NCBI GenBank assembly: GCA_963920635.1
Contig: OY987299.1
Location: forward strand, 26,986,901-27,050,900
DNA length: 64,000 nt
DNA from: Pseudeuparius sepicola
Taxonomy: Eukaryota; Arthropoda; Insecta; Coleoptera; Anthribidae
Direction of reading: 5' to 3'
In this document: positions 10,681 to 23,273 of the stretch, piece after piece
Layout: each line of letters starts with the position of its first letter
Position numbering within the stretch: position 1 is the first letter of the stretch
The notes under the pieces: generated by a model
The model's input: the letters and a program-made list of their open reading frames with translations, nothing else
Told to the model about the DNA's origin: nothing
The model's database searches: none
Position numbers and translations under genes: made by a program

Positions 10681-13600
10681 CCCAGAAAAGGACGAATCAG
10701 AAGTGGCACTTGCTTTCGGCGCCTTTGATGTCGCGGTTCCAATTTCCCCTCTCGCGCATAGGAAATGAACTCTCCGCCGTTGACATCTGCGCATTGGCCA
10801 CGCCCACCGTATTTTGGACAGAGTAGAACTTGCCCATTGCGTTGGCACGATCAGGTCCGGGCTATAGAACATTTTGTGTTTTATATAGCAAAATTAATTT
10901 TTAGAATAGTAAAGTTTTTTCTGGGATTAGATCTAGTTCAATTTGAATCTCCAGAAGTGATTTTAAGTAGGTATTTTACTGACGAAAAAAAATAAATATT
11001 AATATTTTACTAAAGAGAAAAATACATTTTTTTATTGTACATGGAAATTTCACAATATTTCCTCTTTATTATTTTATACTTACCTATATTAATTAGAAAC
11101 AACTATGATCTAGGTTCAAGTGAACTATTCTACTTGGGTGGTTGAAATATTACAATATTTCAATCGACTTGCGTCCAAACTCATAGCTTGGCAATTAATT
11201 TGTTTTTTTATATAGATCCATAACAATTATTATTTGCAAAATTGGTTGACCTTCGTATCACTGGTAGTAAAAAAGGTTATTTATCAAAAATGTTTATTAC
11301 TAAAATCTATAAAAAAAATTCAAAAACAATAGCACATATGAAATATAATACCTATAAATACAAAAGATATTATAAACTACTTACGTACATATTATGCACA
11401 TGCACACTATACATTATCAACTTAGCCTAATTTTTAAAAATAATGACCCCTGGCAGCACTTATAAATGTAAATTTCGAAGTTTATAATTTTTATTAGTTT
11501 TATTAGAAACAATATCACGATTTAAAAATTTTAAAGAAGAATAGATTCTAAATCTTACATAAAGGGATAATAAATAGGCATGATTAAAACTAGGGCATGG
11601 ATGTTGATATGAAATGTTTTGCAGCTTATTTTTTAATTTCACACCAACATTTTCTTCTAAAGCAAACTTTGGAAAGAGGGTACAAAAATTAACTTCGAGA
11701 GTTTTAATATAATTTAGGAAATTATCAGGAGGTGAAAATAAATGTCCAAAGGTTTCGTTACCACTTGATTTGTATGCTTTAAAATAAGTAAACAAATCAG
11801 TATCCCCTAATGTATGACGTTTACAATATTTAATACAAACTTCACATGAATGTTGTTCAAAGCACTTTCTTAATAAATATCCACAAACATATGATATACT
11901 ATTTGATTCATGTAGTTCGAAATCAATATAATCTGGTGCCACCGAACTTAAATCAGAAAAAATAGATCTTGCATTTCCCACAACAACTTTGTTGTAAATT
12001 TGTGTATGTTCGGTGGTTACGTATGACAATAATGAATCAAAATCCTCAATACAATTAGCCCCATCCGCGTGTTGGAAATAATTTAAACAAAATGATTTTT
12101 TGAAAGCCCTTTCGCATTGGATGGGGGTTGGATTCAAGCAATTTCCCCCTTGCTGCCTAATAGTACCGAAAAAATTTTCGAGACAATCTTGATTTAAGCG
12201 TCGAGTGTATAAGGAACTAAACTCTAAACAATGAAATTTTTCCCAAAGACCTAAAAATGAATTTATTGTGATTTGCCACCCTTTCAAAAATTTAACTTTA
12301 TTGGTAACCTCTATATTTTGTTTTAAAATTTTAATATTCTCAAAATATGTAAACATTTCCTTTAAAAAATCGACTTGGTAATCTGCTCCTTTGAAAGGTC
12401 TATTGTACTTGTATTACTGCCTGATATTTTTGAGGAATTTAAGATATCAAATAACTTATCAATTTTTTCTACAAATGACACTGTAGCGTTTGCCGAAGGG
12501 GGGAATTGTCCGAATTCAATAAAGGAATTAAGTGCCGCAGCTACCATTGCGCTGAAAACTTGGACGGCTAAACTAACCTTCAGTTTTTTAAAAGGATTCG
12601 AATTAATGTGTTCATCTGTAAATTTTGGACACAGCCGAAGAGCCAAAGGCTTATGTTTTTGTTTATTATAAATTTGGTCAATACCTATACGTTTTATTTG
12701 TACATCCTTCAGAGGTTTCGAATGTGTAATTGAAAAAATTATTTCGTGTTGATTTTAAGAGATGCGGCACATCAAAAATATAAAATATTTTTTCGCTATC
12801 GACATAAAAATGTGAAGCGTTTGGAGAGATACCAACTGATTTTGAAAATTGTACAAAATTTGATCCTTGATCAGACACTAACGCACTTACTAGTAATCCT
12901 ACAGATTTAAGTTTCCTTATTGCTTCAAAAATAATAAATTTTAATTCCTCCCCTGAACAAATATCAATAAAGAAATAAGCAACTGGTTGCTTTCACTTAG
13001 CAAATATTGCTCTAGCCATAATAGCTAAAACATATTTAGCAGGAGCATATCTTTTTTCCTTCAATGTATTATGAAAGCCAACAATGGTATCGGAAGATCT
13101 ATTGTAAAATAAAAACATTTTTAATGACATTTCGTCAATACAAAGAATGCACTGTTTTGAAGAACCCTCTAAATTTGTAGCTTTTGATTTAATAACCTCA
13201 AAAATGAAACTGTTAAGACCTGCAGTTATATGCCATTTGCTAGTTATTCTTTGAAGAGTGCTTTTAGATGGCAAATAAAGTGGTTTCATTAAAAATCTAT
13301 AAGCATTTGGGCTTAGAAAATAAATTGTTAAGGAAAATTGTTTCATATCTGAAGAGTAACGATATCCCTGTGGATCTTTTTTGGGATTTTCTAAATAATG
13401 CCTTACAAATAGTAGCATTGAAGCAGACAGTTTTTTCTCACAAATGGCAAGAAATTGTTCGTCATTTATTTCAGTGTCGGCACTGTCGACAGCTTGCTCC
13501 AACTTCGGATGCAACTTTCTTTGGAGTTTTTTTATTTGTAACTTTAATGAATGCTTTCTCGGACTATGTGCACTCAAACTAAGAGAAGTTTGTTGACTAG

Positions 13601-14743
13601 CATCTAAAAATAGAATTATTCAATAACCAAATAAGTAATACAAAAAATTACAATATATGTACACACACCCAAACTTATAATATGGAATCACTTAATATTT
13701 ATTACAATTTATATTGTCGGGTTTTTCACATTTAACTGTTTTTGTTAGTAAACACTTTTGACTTTCCATGACATATAATTTTTTTGACAAAAAAAATTAT
13801 CGCAAATAATGCGTGATGTCATATAAGTTTGGGTGTGTATACTATAATAACAGTTTGTGAATATACCTATATCATTACCTTTTGATGCAACTGAAAATTC
13901 GGTAATGCTGTGGAGATCGCCTATAGGTGACTGTGACAGATGGGGTGTACTTGGTTGATCCAAAGGTTGAGCGATCGAGACTGGTTGATCAAGTTCTCGT
14001 TGAGGTTCTAACAAAGTCAAATTGCTGCATACAGACACAGAAGGACTCTGTGAAGAAGCCTCATCGATATAACCTAGTAAAAAAAATTAAATGCAGCAAA
14101 ATTACAAGTATCAGCAAAAAATACATATTATTATCTAATAATGAAGGGGTAATTATGGGGTCAAAATGTCAAGAAAATCGGGCGGTGCATACACTAATTT
14201 CCATAATTACCAATGAAGGTACTTACATGATGAGAACACAGTTGGTATTGCTGTTTTCATTAGCCCAGACTTCGACTGGTTTGCAAACATACTATTTTCA
14301 AAGTGCATTGAACAAACTTTATAATTAATAAAAAGCTGTGTGGGTGTTTTTTCTAACAAATCCTGCCTTCCACACTTTCTCCTCCATGCATAACACCTTA
14401 AAAAAAATTAAAAACCATAGTTAGGTAGGTATTATCAGTAGGAAACCATTTGTGGGTTTTCTGGGGTAGGTAATACTCGAGTAAAAGGGGTAGTACCTAC
14501 GTAGGACATAAAATTTATAATACCTAAGGATATAATAATGTGGTAACAAGGTAGGGACAAACTACACATAGGTACCTACCTGTTTTCATCAGCATGTATT
14601 TTGAAAAAACTTATCCCAACATTCCTCGTGTTGTTAGAACATCCACGAACACAGCAATATTGCGGGACCATTTCGTCACAAAACCTAAGCACAAAGTGGG
14701 TTTTCTGGGGCACAATGCACTAGTGTAAATACAGCAACGAAGT
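10681..14743 (-). mobile_element. P-superfamily transposon, minus-strand copy lacking its 5' end
   Basis: The 3' end is the 32-bp terminal repeat starting CCCAGAAAAGGACGAATCAG at 10681. The copy is collinear with and almost identical to 15946-19993 in reverse. It carries THAP exons, linker exon and transposase, but stops matching at 14743, just upstream of the THAP start codon, so the promoter and 5' terminal repeat are absent. Just outside its end lies CTGATAT, the complement of the ATATCAG that precedes the other copy. Confidence 0.85.
11460..14671 (-). pseudogene. P-element transposase, second copy, broken
   Basis: Mirror image of the plus-strand gene: exons 14671-14580, 14396-14227, 14073-13879 and 13603 down to the stop at 11460. 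The start is intact here: MVPQYCCVRGCSNN reads straight into the THAP domain. It shares three lesions with the other arm, the TGA in place of Trp near 13005 and the frameshifts near 12675 and 12360. It lacks the TAA, so the C-terminal 298 codons (12356-11460, with RRLNQDCLENFFG and NPTP) stay open. Single residue differences from the other arm (for example CFEQHSCE against CLEQHSCE) show slight divergence. Confidence 0.85.
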
Positions 14744-15122
14744 TTTGAAAGCGAATAATTTTTGGTACATTGTTCATAGGGATTTTTTTCTCAGTTTAAA
14801 TGGTACAGTAGATCTGTAACACTTGAAGGTGGTAGGTAGGTGAAAATTTTATGTTTTGAATATTGAAGTCAACAGGTGTTTTGGAGAACGTTTTGGCAGT
14901 TTCAACGCAAACGGTTGATTTAATCGTTATGAAACAAGAGTACATTTTTCTTGCAGAATGAAAAGATGCACTAAAATGATGGACCTGCAAGACCAAAAAG
15001 GTAATCTCAAAAAAGTTACGCTTAAAAACGTGATAAAAAAACAGCGCAAGTGGCGGCGCCCTCTGTGAGATACGGTGAAATTGACATTTTCAGCTTATTC
15101 TCCATCCCCAAAAACATATCAG
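14744..15122. other. Spacer between the two P copies
   Basis: Not shared by the arms. It ends in ATATCAG directly before the terminal repeat at 15123. No gene seen. It could be original flanking DNA of the insertion. Confidence 0.5.
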
Positions 15123-18100
15123 CCCAGAAAAGGACGAATCAGAAGTGGCACTTGGCTAATTTAAGAGGGCAGAGAGGTATTTTTATGAGGTGGTGGGGAC
15201 GGAGAGTATTGCTAGGCCGCCAGATCCTTAGAAAGGTTAAAACATGTCAACATATTTTTCACTATCATTTATTCATTTTGGGTAGGTATACCAATAAAAT
15301 TAATATGAAAGCAATTAATATTATCTAATGTGTGCCGGTAGTAAAATTATAATGTTTTACGAACCATTTATTATATTTATCTGAGCCCAGAAAACCCACA
15401 ACCTGACCCTTGTTTTCTGGGACTTGATTATGAAAGCGGAATGCTTGACAACAGCGCGGCGTGGCGCCACAGATTCCGTTCTTGCGGTACTGCCAGATCG
15501 TCCAGTCGGGAGCCGGTAACCAAGGCAACCCACAAAAATATAATGCAAATTAATTTAGTATAAAATGAAATCGATTATAATTTACTTATAAAAATGTTAG
15601 TCCTTGATAGTATTTTGGTTGATATTAAATTGAAGGCGATAAAAATAGCTAAATGAATTTAAGGAAATTGTCAGGCATAAAAGCTGACGAAGTCCGGCAA
15701 CGTCGTTCGTGGCCTACGGCTGACGCGCCACCTAACGCCAGACGCCAGACAGCGTCAGTTTGTTCAATTGAGGTTAAACTCCTTATAAAACGTAAACAAT
15801 AAAACGAAAAACGATTACCAATTTCTAAGTAAAAAAGCCCAGTATTATTATCATGACTGTGATAAAAGTATCCAAAACAGGGACCAGATAAGGTGTACAA
15901 TATGTATTCAGCTCAACTTGACTGCTTGTGTTGTTACTTCGAATACTTCGTTGCTGTATTTACACTAGTGCATTGTGCCCCAGAAAACCCACTTTGTGCT
16001 TAGGTTTTGTGACGAAATGGCCCCGCAATTATTGCTGTGTTCGTGGATGTTCTAACAACACGAGGAATGTTGGGATAAGTTTTTTCAAAATACATGCTGA
16101 TGAAAACAGGTAGGTACCTATGTGTAGTTTGTCCCTACCTTGTTACCACATTATTATATCCTTAGGTATTATAAATTTTATGTCCTACGTAGGTACTACC
16201 CCTTTTACTCGAGTATTACCTACCCCAGAAAACCCACAAATGGTTTCCTACTGATAATACCTACCTAACTATGGTTTTTAATTTTTTTTAAGGTGTTATG
16301 CATGGACGAGAAAGTGTGGAAGGCAGGATTTGTTAGAAAAAACACCCACACAGCTTTTTATTAATTATAAAGTTTGTTCAATGCACTTTGAAAATAGTAT
16401 GTTTGCAAACCAGTCGAAGTCTGGGCTAATGAAAACAGCAATACCAACTGTGTTCTCATCATGTAAGTACCTTCATTGGTAATTATGGAAATTAGTGTAT
16501 GCACCGCCCGATTTTCTTGACATTTTGACCCCATAATTACACCTTCATTATTAGATAATAATATGTATTTTTTGCTGATACTTGTAATTTTGCTGCATTT
16601 AATTTTTTTTACTAGGTTATATCGATGAGGCTTCTTCACAGAGTCCTTCTGTGTCTGTATGCAGCAATTTGACTTTGTTAGAACCTCAACGAGAACTTGA
16701 TCAACCAGTCTCGATCGCTCAACCTTTGGATCAACCAAGTACACCCCATCTGTCACAGTCACCTATAGGGGATCTCCACAGCATTACCGAATTTTCAGTT
16801 GCATCAAAAGGTAATGATATATATTCACAAACTGTTATTATAGTATACACACCCAAACTTATATGACATCACGCATTATTTGCGATAATTTTTTTTGTCA
16901 AAAAAATTATGTCATGGAAAGTCGAAAGTGTTTACTAACAAAAACAGTTAAATGTGAAAAACCCGACAATATAAATTGTAATAAATATTAAGTGATTCCA
17001 TATTATAAGTTTGGGTGTGTGTACATATATTGTAATTTTTTGTATTACTTATTTGGTTATTGAATAATTCTATTTTTAGATGCTAGTCAACAAACTTCTC
17101 TTAGTTTGAGTGCACATAGTCCGAGAAAGCATTCATTAAAGTTACAAATAAAAAAACTCCAAAGAAAGTTGCATCCGAAGTTGGAGCAAGCTGTCGACAG
17201 TGCCGACACTGAAATAAATGACGAACAATTTCTTGCCATTTGTGAGAAAAAACTGTCTGCTTCAATGCTACTATTTGTAAGGCATTATTTAGAAAATCCC
17301 AAAAAAGATCCACAGGGATATCGTTACTCTTCAGATATGAAACAATTTTCCTTAACAATTTATTTTCTAAGCCCAAATGCTTATAGATTTTTAATGAAAC
17401 CACTTTATTTGCCATCTAAAAGCACTCTTCAAAGAATAACTAGCAAATGGCATATAACTGCAGGTCTTAACAGTTTCATTTTTGAGGTTATTAAATCAAA
17501 AGCTACAAATTTAGAGGGTTCTTCAAAACAGTGCATTCTTTGTATTGACGAAATGTCATTAAAAATGTTTTTATTTTACAATAGATCTTCCGATACCATT
17601 GTTGGCTTTCATAATACATTGAAGGAAAAAAGATATGCTCCTGCTAAATATGTTTTAGCTATTATGGCTAGAGCAATATTTGCTAAGTGAAAGCAAACAG
17701 TTGCTTATTTCTTTATTGATATTTGTTCAGGGGAGGAATTAAAATTTATTATTTTTGAAGCAATAAGGAAACTTAAATCTGTAGGATTACTAGTAAGTGC
17801 GTTAGTGTCTGATCAAGGATCAAATTTTGTACAATTTTCAAAATCAGTTGGTATCTCTCCAAACGCTTCACATTTTTATGTCGATAGCGAAAAAATATTT
17901 TATATTTTTGATGTGCCGCATCTCTTAAAATCAACACGAAATAATTTTTTCAATTACACATTCGAAACCTCTGAAGGATGTACAAATAAAACGTATAGGT
18001 ATTGACCAAATTTATAATAAACAAAAACATAAGCCTTTGGCTCTTCGGCTGTGTCCAAAATTTACAGATGAACACATTAATTCGAATCCTTTTAAAAAAC

Positions 18101-19993
18101 TGAAGGTTAGTTTAGCCGTCCAAGTTTTCAGCGCAATGGTAGCTGCGGCACTTAATTCCTTTATTGAATTCGGACAATTCCCCCCTTCGGCAAACGCTAC
18201 AGTGTCATTTGTAGAAAAAATTGATAAGTTATTTGATATCTTAAATTCCTCAAAAATATCAGGCAGTAATACAAGTACAATAGACCTTTCAAAGGAGCAG
18301 ATTACCAAGTCGATTTTTTAAAGGAAATGTTTACATATTTTGAGAATATTAAAATTTTAAAACAAAATATAGAGGTTACCAATAAAGTTAAATTTTTGAA
18401 AGGGTGGCAAATCACAATAAATTCATTTTTAGGTCTTTGGGAAAAATTTCATTGTTTAGAGTTTAGTTCCTTATAAACTCGACGCTTAAATCAAGATTGT
18501 CTCGAAAATTTTTTCGGCACTATTAGGCAGCAAGGGGGAAATTGCTTGAATCCAACCCCCATCCAATGCGAAAGGGCTTTCAAAAAATCATTTTGTTTAA
18601 ATTATTTCCAACACGCGGATGGGGCTAATTGTATTGAGGATTTTGATTCATTATTGTCATACGTAACCACCGAACATACACAAATTTACAACAAAGTTGT
18701 TGTGGGAAATGCAAGATCTATTTTTTCTGATTTAAGTTCGGTGGCACCAGATTATATTGATTTCGAACTACATGAATCAAATAGTATATCATATGTTTGT
18801 GGATATTTATTAAGAAAGTGCTTGGAACAACATTCATGTGAAGTTTGTATTAAATATTGTAAACGTCATACATTAGGGGATACTGATTTGTTTACTTATT
18901 TTAAAGCATACAAATCAAGTGGTAACGAAACCTTTGGACATTTATTTTCACCTCCTGATAATTTCCTAAATTATATTAAAACTCTCGAAGTTAATTTTTG
19001 TACCCTCTTTCCAAAGTTTGCTTTAGAAGAAAATGTTGGTGTGAAATTAAAAAATAAGCTGCAAAACATTTCATATCAACATCCATGCTCTAGATTTAAT
19101 CATGCCTATTTATTATCCCTTTATGTAAGATTTAGAATCTATTCTTCTTTAAAATTTTTAAATCGTGATATTGTTTCTAATAAAACTAATAACAATTATA
19201 AACTTCGAAATTTACATTTATAAGTGCTGCCAGGGGTCATTATTTTGAAAAATTAGGCTAAGTTGATAATGTATAGTGTGCATGTGCATAATATGTACGT
19301 AAGTAGTTTATAATATCTTTTGTATTTATAGGTATTATATTTTATATGTGCTATTGTTTTTGAATTTTTTTATAGATTTTAGTAATAAACATTTTTGATA
19401 AATAACGTTTTTTACTACCAGTGATACGAATTTTGCAAATAATAATTGTTATGGATCTATATAAAAAAACAAATTAATTGCCAAGCTATGAGTTTGGACG
19501 CAAGTCGATTGAAATATTGTAATATTTCAACCACCTAAGTAGAATAGTTTACTTGAACCTAAATCATAGTTGTTTCTAATTAATATAGGTAAGTATAAAA
19601 TAATAAAGAGGAAATATTGTGAAATTTCCATGTACAATACAAAAATGTATTTTCCTCTTTAGTAAAATATTAATATTTATATTTTTTTCGTCAGTAAAAT
19701 ACCTACTTAAAATCACTTCTGGAGATCCAAATTTAACTAGATCTAATCCCAGAAAAAAACTTTACTATTCTAAAAATTAATTTTGCTATATAAAACACAA
19801 AATTTTCTATAGCCCGGACCTGATCGTGCCAACGCAATGGGCAAGTTCTACTCTGTCCAAAATACGGTGGGCGTGGCCAATGCGCAGATGTCAACGGCGG
19901 AGAGTTCATTTCCTATGCGCGAGAGGGGAAATTGGAACCGCGACATCAAAGGCGCCGAAAGCAAGTGCCACTTCTGATTCGTCCTTTTCTGGG
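15123..19993 (+). mobile_element. P-superfamily transposon, plus-strand copy, end to end
   Basis: Inverted terminal repeats of 32 bp (starting CCCAGAAAAGGACGAATCAG) lie at 15123 and, reversed, at 19993, giving an element of about 4.87 kb. Drosophila P has 31-bp terminal repeats and an 8-bp target duplication, so size and structure fit. Between 15160 and 15945 is a 5' region that the minus-strand copy lacks. Subterminal copies of CCCAGAAAACCCAC occur near 15387, 15980 and 16223. No target duplication joins its two flanks (ATATCAG left, GTCAAAG right). Confidence 0.85.
16017..19223 (+). pseudogene. P-element transposase (THAP plus Tnp_P_element type), broken
   Basis: Exons: 16017-16109 and 16293-16462 (THAP: CCVRGC, Trp, CSMHF, AIPTVF), 16616-16810 (Gln/Ser/Pro linker) and 17080 onward (basic coil, then the nuclease). 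Phases agree at every join. Family landmarks are CIDEMSLK, FDVPHLLKSTRN, KFTDEHI and LNQDCLENFFGTIRQ with NPTP. Breaks: an extra T just after the start codon (about 16028), TGA where the family has Trp before KQ (17688), frameshifts near 18000 and 18317, and TAA in SSLY before TRRLNQ (about 18473). The extra T and the TAA are confined to this arm. The enzyme would cut and join DNA at the terminal repeats; this copy cannot make it. Confidence 0.85.
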
Positions 19994-20052
19994 GTCAAAG
20001 TTCCTCACGAAAACGAATATCTTAGGTGTCTAAATTAATGTATGAGACCAAC

Positions 20053-20527
20053 CTGGATCAAAGATCGTTGGTACAGCATTCCTGTTTAGCTTCTTATGCA
20101 CGTTACTGGAATACATGCTTTCAGCAAAATGTTGAGAACATAATTTTAAATTAGTCGAACAATGCAAAGCAGTGTATTTCGGTAGGATAGTCCTTCCAGT
20201 TGCTGTGAGCCAAGCCTGACATCTGCAATTTATTAAAAATTAATTATTTACATAATACTTCTAAAAGTAGCACATATAATTTTTTTTATTTTACTGAGTT
20301 GCATCGCCACATTTGACCTGCTTTGTAATAATTAGAAATATTTTCATTTTGAATAAAACCGAAAGTAAACTTAAATTTTCAGTCACAAAATACCATAATT
20401 TATTAATGAACCCCTTATTTATACCTACAGACAAGGATGAAACTTACCTTTCTTCATCCTTAGGAAATCCATGAAATCTTACATCCGGGTTGCGAAAAGA
20501 GTTGTAGCACGCAAAACAATAAGCCAT
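20053..20527 (-). CDS. THAP-domain DNA-binding module, two exons
   Basis: Exon 1 (20527-20448) starts at an ATG and encodes MAYCFACYNSF, giving the first two zinc ligands (C-x2-C), and ends with a GTAAG donor. Exon 2 (20222-20053) starts after TTGCAG and carries the conserved Trp, a Cys and His pair (LCSQHF) and the closing AVPTIF typical of THAP domains. The frame is kept across the intron. THAP domains are C2CH zinc fingers that bind DNA; they occur in host transcription factors and at the N terminus of P-element transposases. Exon 2 ends one base into a codon. The right end of the P element lies 60 bp downstream at 19993, so the rest of the gene is either lost or lies beyond the P insertion, most simply as the exons at 3617-1. 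It differs from the THAP encoded inside the P element. Confidence 0.72.
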
Positions 20528-20801
20528 TGTGAAATATTATAATATTTATATTATTACAACTAAGCCCCACACAAGAACGTATAATACGAAACAGGAAAAT
20601 CTCGACGCGGTGCCGATAATAAACAGTAAACGGTAGAAAAGGGTACACTGATGGCAGAGTGCAGGTAAATAATTCTCGAAAATCCCAAATCTGGGGGAAT
20701 TCCCAATATATTTGAGTACATCCCTGATGCATTCCTCGCATTCCATTCTTTAGTGATTCTGGTCTGCGCGATAAAAGCATTCTACCAGTAATGGCGTCGA
20801 C

Positions 20802-21169
20802 TTAAGAGGGGGTTGCCGACAGCGAAAGTGACGTTAGATTTCGTATTTTTTTAAGTTGTATAGCATAAAATCTAATAACATTTTACCTGGCAAAAATTTA
20901 GTAAAAACATCTCTGTCTTCATTTTAATCATAAGATCTTAAAAGCAGTGTTTTATTTTATAGGTTATGAAAACCTTGGGAAAAATAATAATTCCAGTTCA
21001 TATGCTTTTAAGATATATTTTGTGCTTTTAAGATCTTATGATTAAAATGAAGACCGAGATGTTTGTACTAAATTTTTGCCAGGCAAAATGTTATTAGATT
21101 TTATGCTATACAACTTAAAAAAAAATACGAAATCTAATGTCACTTTCCCTGTCGGCAACCCCCCCTTAA
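20802..21169. mobile_element. MITE with TTAA target duplication (copy 2)
   Basis: This is the same family as the element at 1001-1346: TTAA, then GAGGGGGTTGCCGACAGCGA, long inverted arms and a closing TTAA. It is slightly longer in the loop because of a partial duplication of the arm around 21000-21040, and has a few substitutions near the right end. It lies about 275 bp upstream of the THAP exon 1 at 20527, in what may be that gene's promoter region. Confidence 0.85.
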
Positions 21170-23273
21170 GCTATCCAGATTAAAAATTTAATTTCATAAC
21201 GGCATGTTCAAATATTTTTAACACTAGCGGCCTTGTTTATCTGACACTAACATTAAGGATATGATATGACAGAAATCAAGTAAATACAGGGGACAGATTT
21301 TACAAAAAATAAAGTTTTCCAGCTATTTTTTGGTAGATTTTAATATAAGAAAATTAGTAGACAACGACTGGATCACTTTAATTTTTGGCGCCATCTGTTG
21401 CTTTTTGAATCTACCTCGTATCCAAAAAGAGATATTTTAATTTTGAAAGGTGCGTTTTGAATTTGAAATGATGCACCAACTTTTATCAAGAATAAAATTT
21501 TCTGAGAAATTAATAATAAAAAAGTTTTCCATTTGTGTCCAACTTTTCTGCCGGCCACTGTATAAATTGTTCAAAAGTAAAGTATTTTTTAAAAAACAAT
21601 AATAAATTCTTAATTTTTTTAATATTTTCCCCAAACACTTTCATAAATTAATCAAAATTAAATCAATTTCGCATAACTTTGTTTAAATTCAAGCATATTT
21701 GTAAAATGAACTTAGATTTTTAATTTTTTAGGGAATCACAAACTTATCATGCTTGTTCCAACAATATTATATATAAAACTTTAAAATTTGGCAAAAATTC
21801 TTCTTAACGAATATTTCACTTTTCGAACAATTTGCTACCTACCGCTCTTATTAGAGTCCTACATACAATAAAAGTGAAACACCCCGTATAATAAGAAATT
21901 TACACATAGGCAATGGGGATGATAGTTGGCCCCTAGGTAAAACATTGGTAATGATAATGTTATATTAAAAAAACTCTCATTTAAGGCGCAAAATTTATAT
22001 TTTAAATGTTTATTAAGAAACTGAAAATTAATTGATAAAAAAAATTCTTAGAAGGCCATATATGTTTCGGTATTTATAGGTATACCTTTCTAATTCTAAA
22101 CAACTTTTCTTAATAACATTTTGCTTAATTTTCTGAAATAAGGGTAGATACTTTACTCTTGTACAATTTTTATATTTTTTTACCTACCCTGTATGCTGTT
22201 TAACTTGCAACCATTCTAAGTGCACCTAATATGATTATTGAACATGCATCAACTTTCGGCAATAGGTATATGTATTTTTGTTGTGCAATTAATAAAAAAA
22301 TCTCATATGTCACACAATTCCAATAACTTTGGTTGCACACTAATACATTTTGCCAAGGAAGATAAAAATAACCTTGTCTATTAAAAAAATAAAAATCTTT
22401 TAAAAATTATTTTCTTGGACATCCTGTATGGGAACAAGATGAAACTTTGTAGAGTGCGGTCCTAAACAAGAATCCGTCGTCAGTTTAGTCCTAAAAAAAT
22501 CGCTAATAGCACTTTTCCAAATTTGGACAATTAAAATTAATCGCACAGTTATGGCCATGTGTTCGGTTTTCAAAAAAATTGAATAGTGCGTCGAATGCCA
22601 TTTTCAGAGCTATTCAACAAATAAAAGTTTTTCCGAAGGCATCGTGATACGATGCCTTTGAGTTTTTCAAAACCGACACACAAATGAAAATTTGAGAGGG
22701 ATGGCTTACCCTTAAGTGGGACCCTGTATAAACAAGTATAGAAATCCTAAATGTTTTCATTATACAAGGCGACAAAGATCAACTTTTTTTTTCAAGGTTT
22801 CTTTTATTTAGGCAGTTAAGGCAAATGTATTGGGTACAGTTTAAATATTAAAAATAATAATTACGAGTAGTCTCTACTTCCACCAGTGCGAAAAGGAAGG
22901 ATCAACCATAATATTTTTAATACAAAAATTTTACTCCACAAAATTTCACCTGCGGTGCATATTTAGGTTACAAATTTTGACCCCCCTCCCATTGGAATTT
23001 TGGATGGTAAAATGTGTACAAATATTATATAAAACAAAAACATGCCAATTTAGTTATTTTCGCCCCTCGCCCCTATATTTTTTCTTGCGGCGCCATGCAG
23101 GGTGTATCATGTTTTACTTGCTAATAAATGGTTATTGATACTGTAGTGTTATTTTCAGGGGTAATATATAACAAGTGGTGTGCCTATTATCGATAATACC
23201 TTTCGTTAATTTTATGAATTATAATCCCAAAGCTTAAAATACCACGACTGCGCAGCAGGAGTGGTGTTTTCTT
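21170..23273. repeat. Gene-free DNA with old repeat pieces
   Basis: 21390-21566 matches the right half of the mariner-like element interrupted by the gypsy insertion (34660-34818), ending in TGCCGGCCACTGTATA. 22080-22165 resembles the other half (29905-29965). Short CCTGTAT/CAGGGTG fragments recur near 21880, 22190, 22430 and 22730. A 24-bp palindrome (AAGGCATCGTGATACGATGCC) lies at about 22638-22661. No gene seen. Confidence 0.55.

Noticed and set aside
12375..12671. Plus-strand frame (mirror 18012-18308 minus)
   Set aside because: Antisense shadow of the P transposase.
13268..13582. Plus-strand frame (mirror 17101-17415 minus)
   Set aside because: Antisense shadow of the P transposase coil and core.
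13927..14328. Plus-strand open frame of 133 codons (and its mirror at 16361-16762 minus)
   Set aside because: Antisense to the P-element linker and THAP exons; present twice only because of the palindrome.
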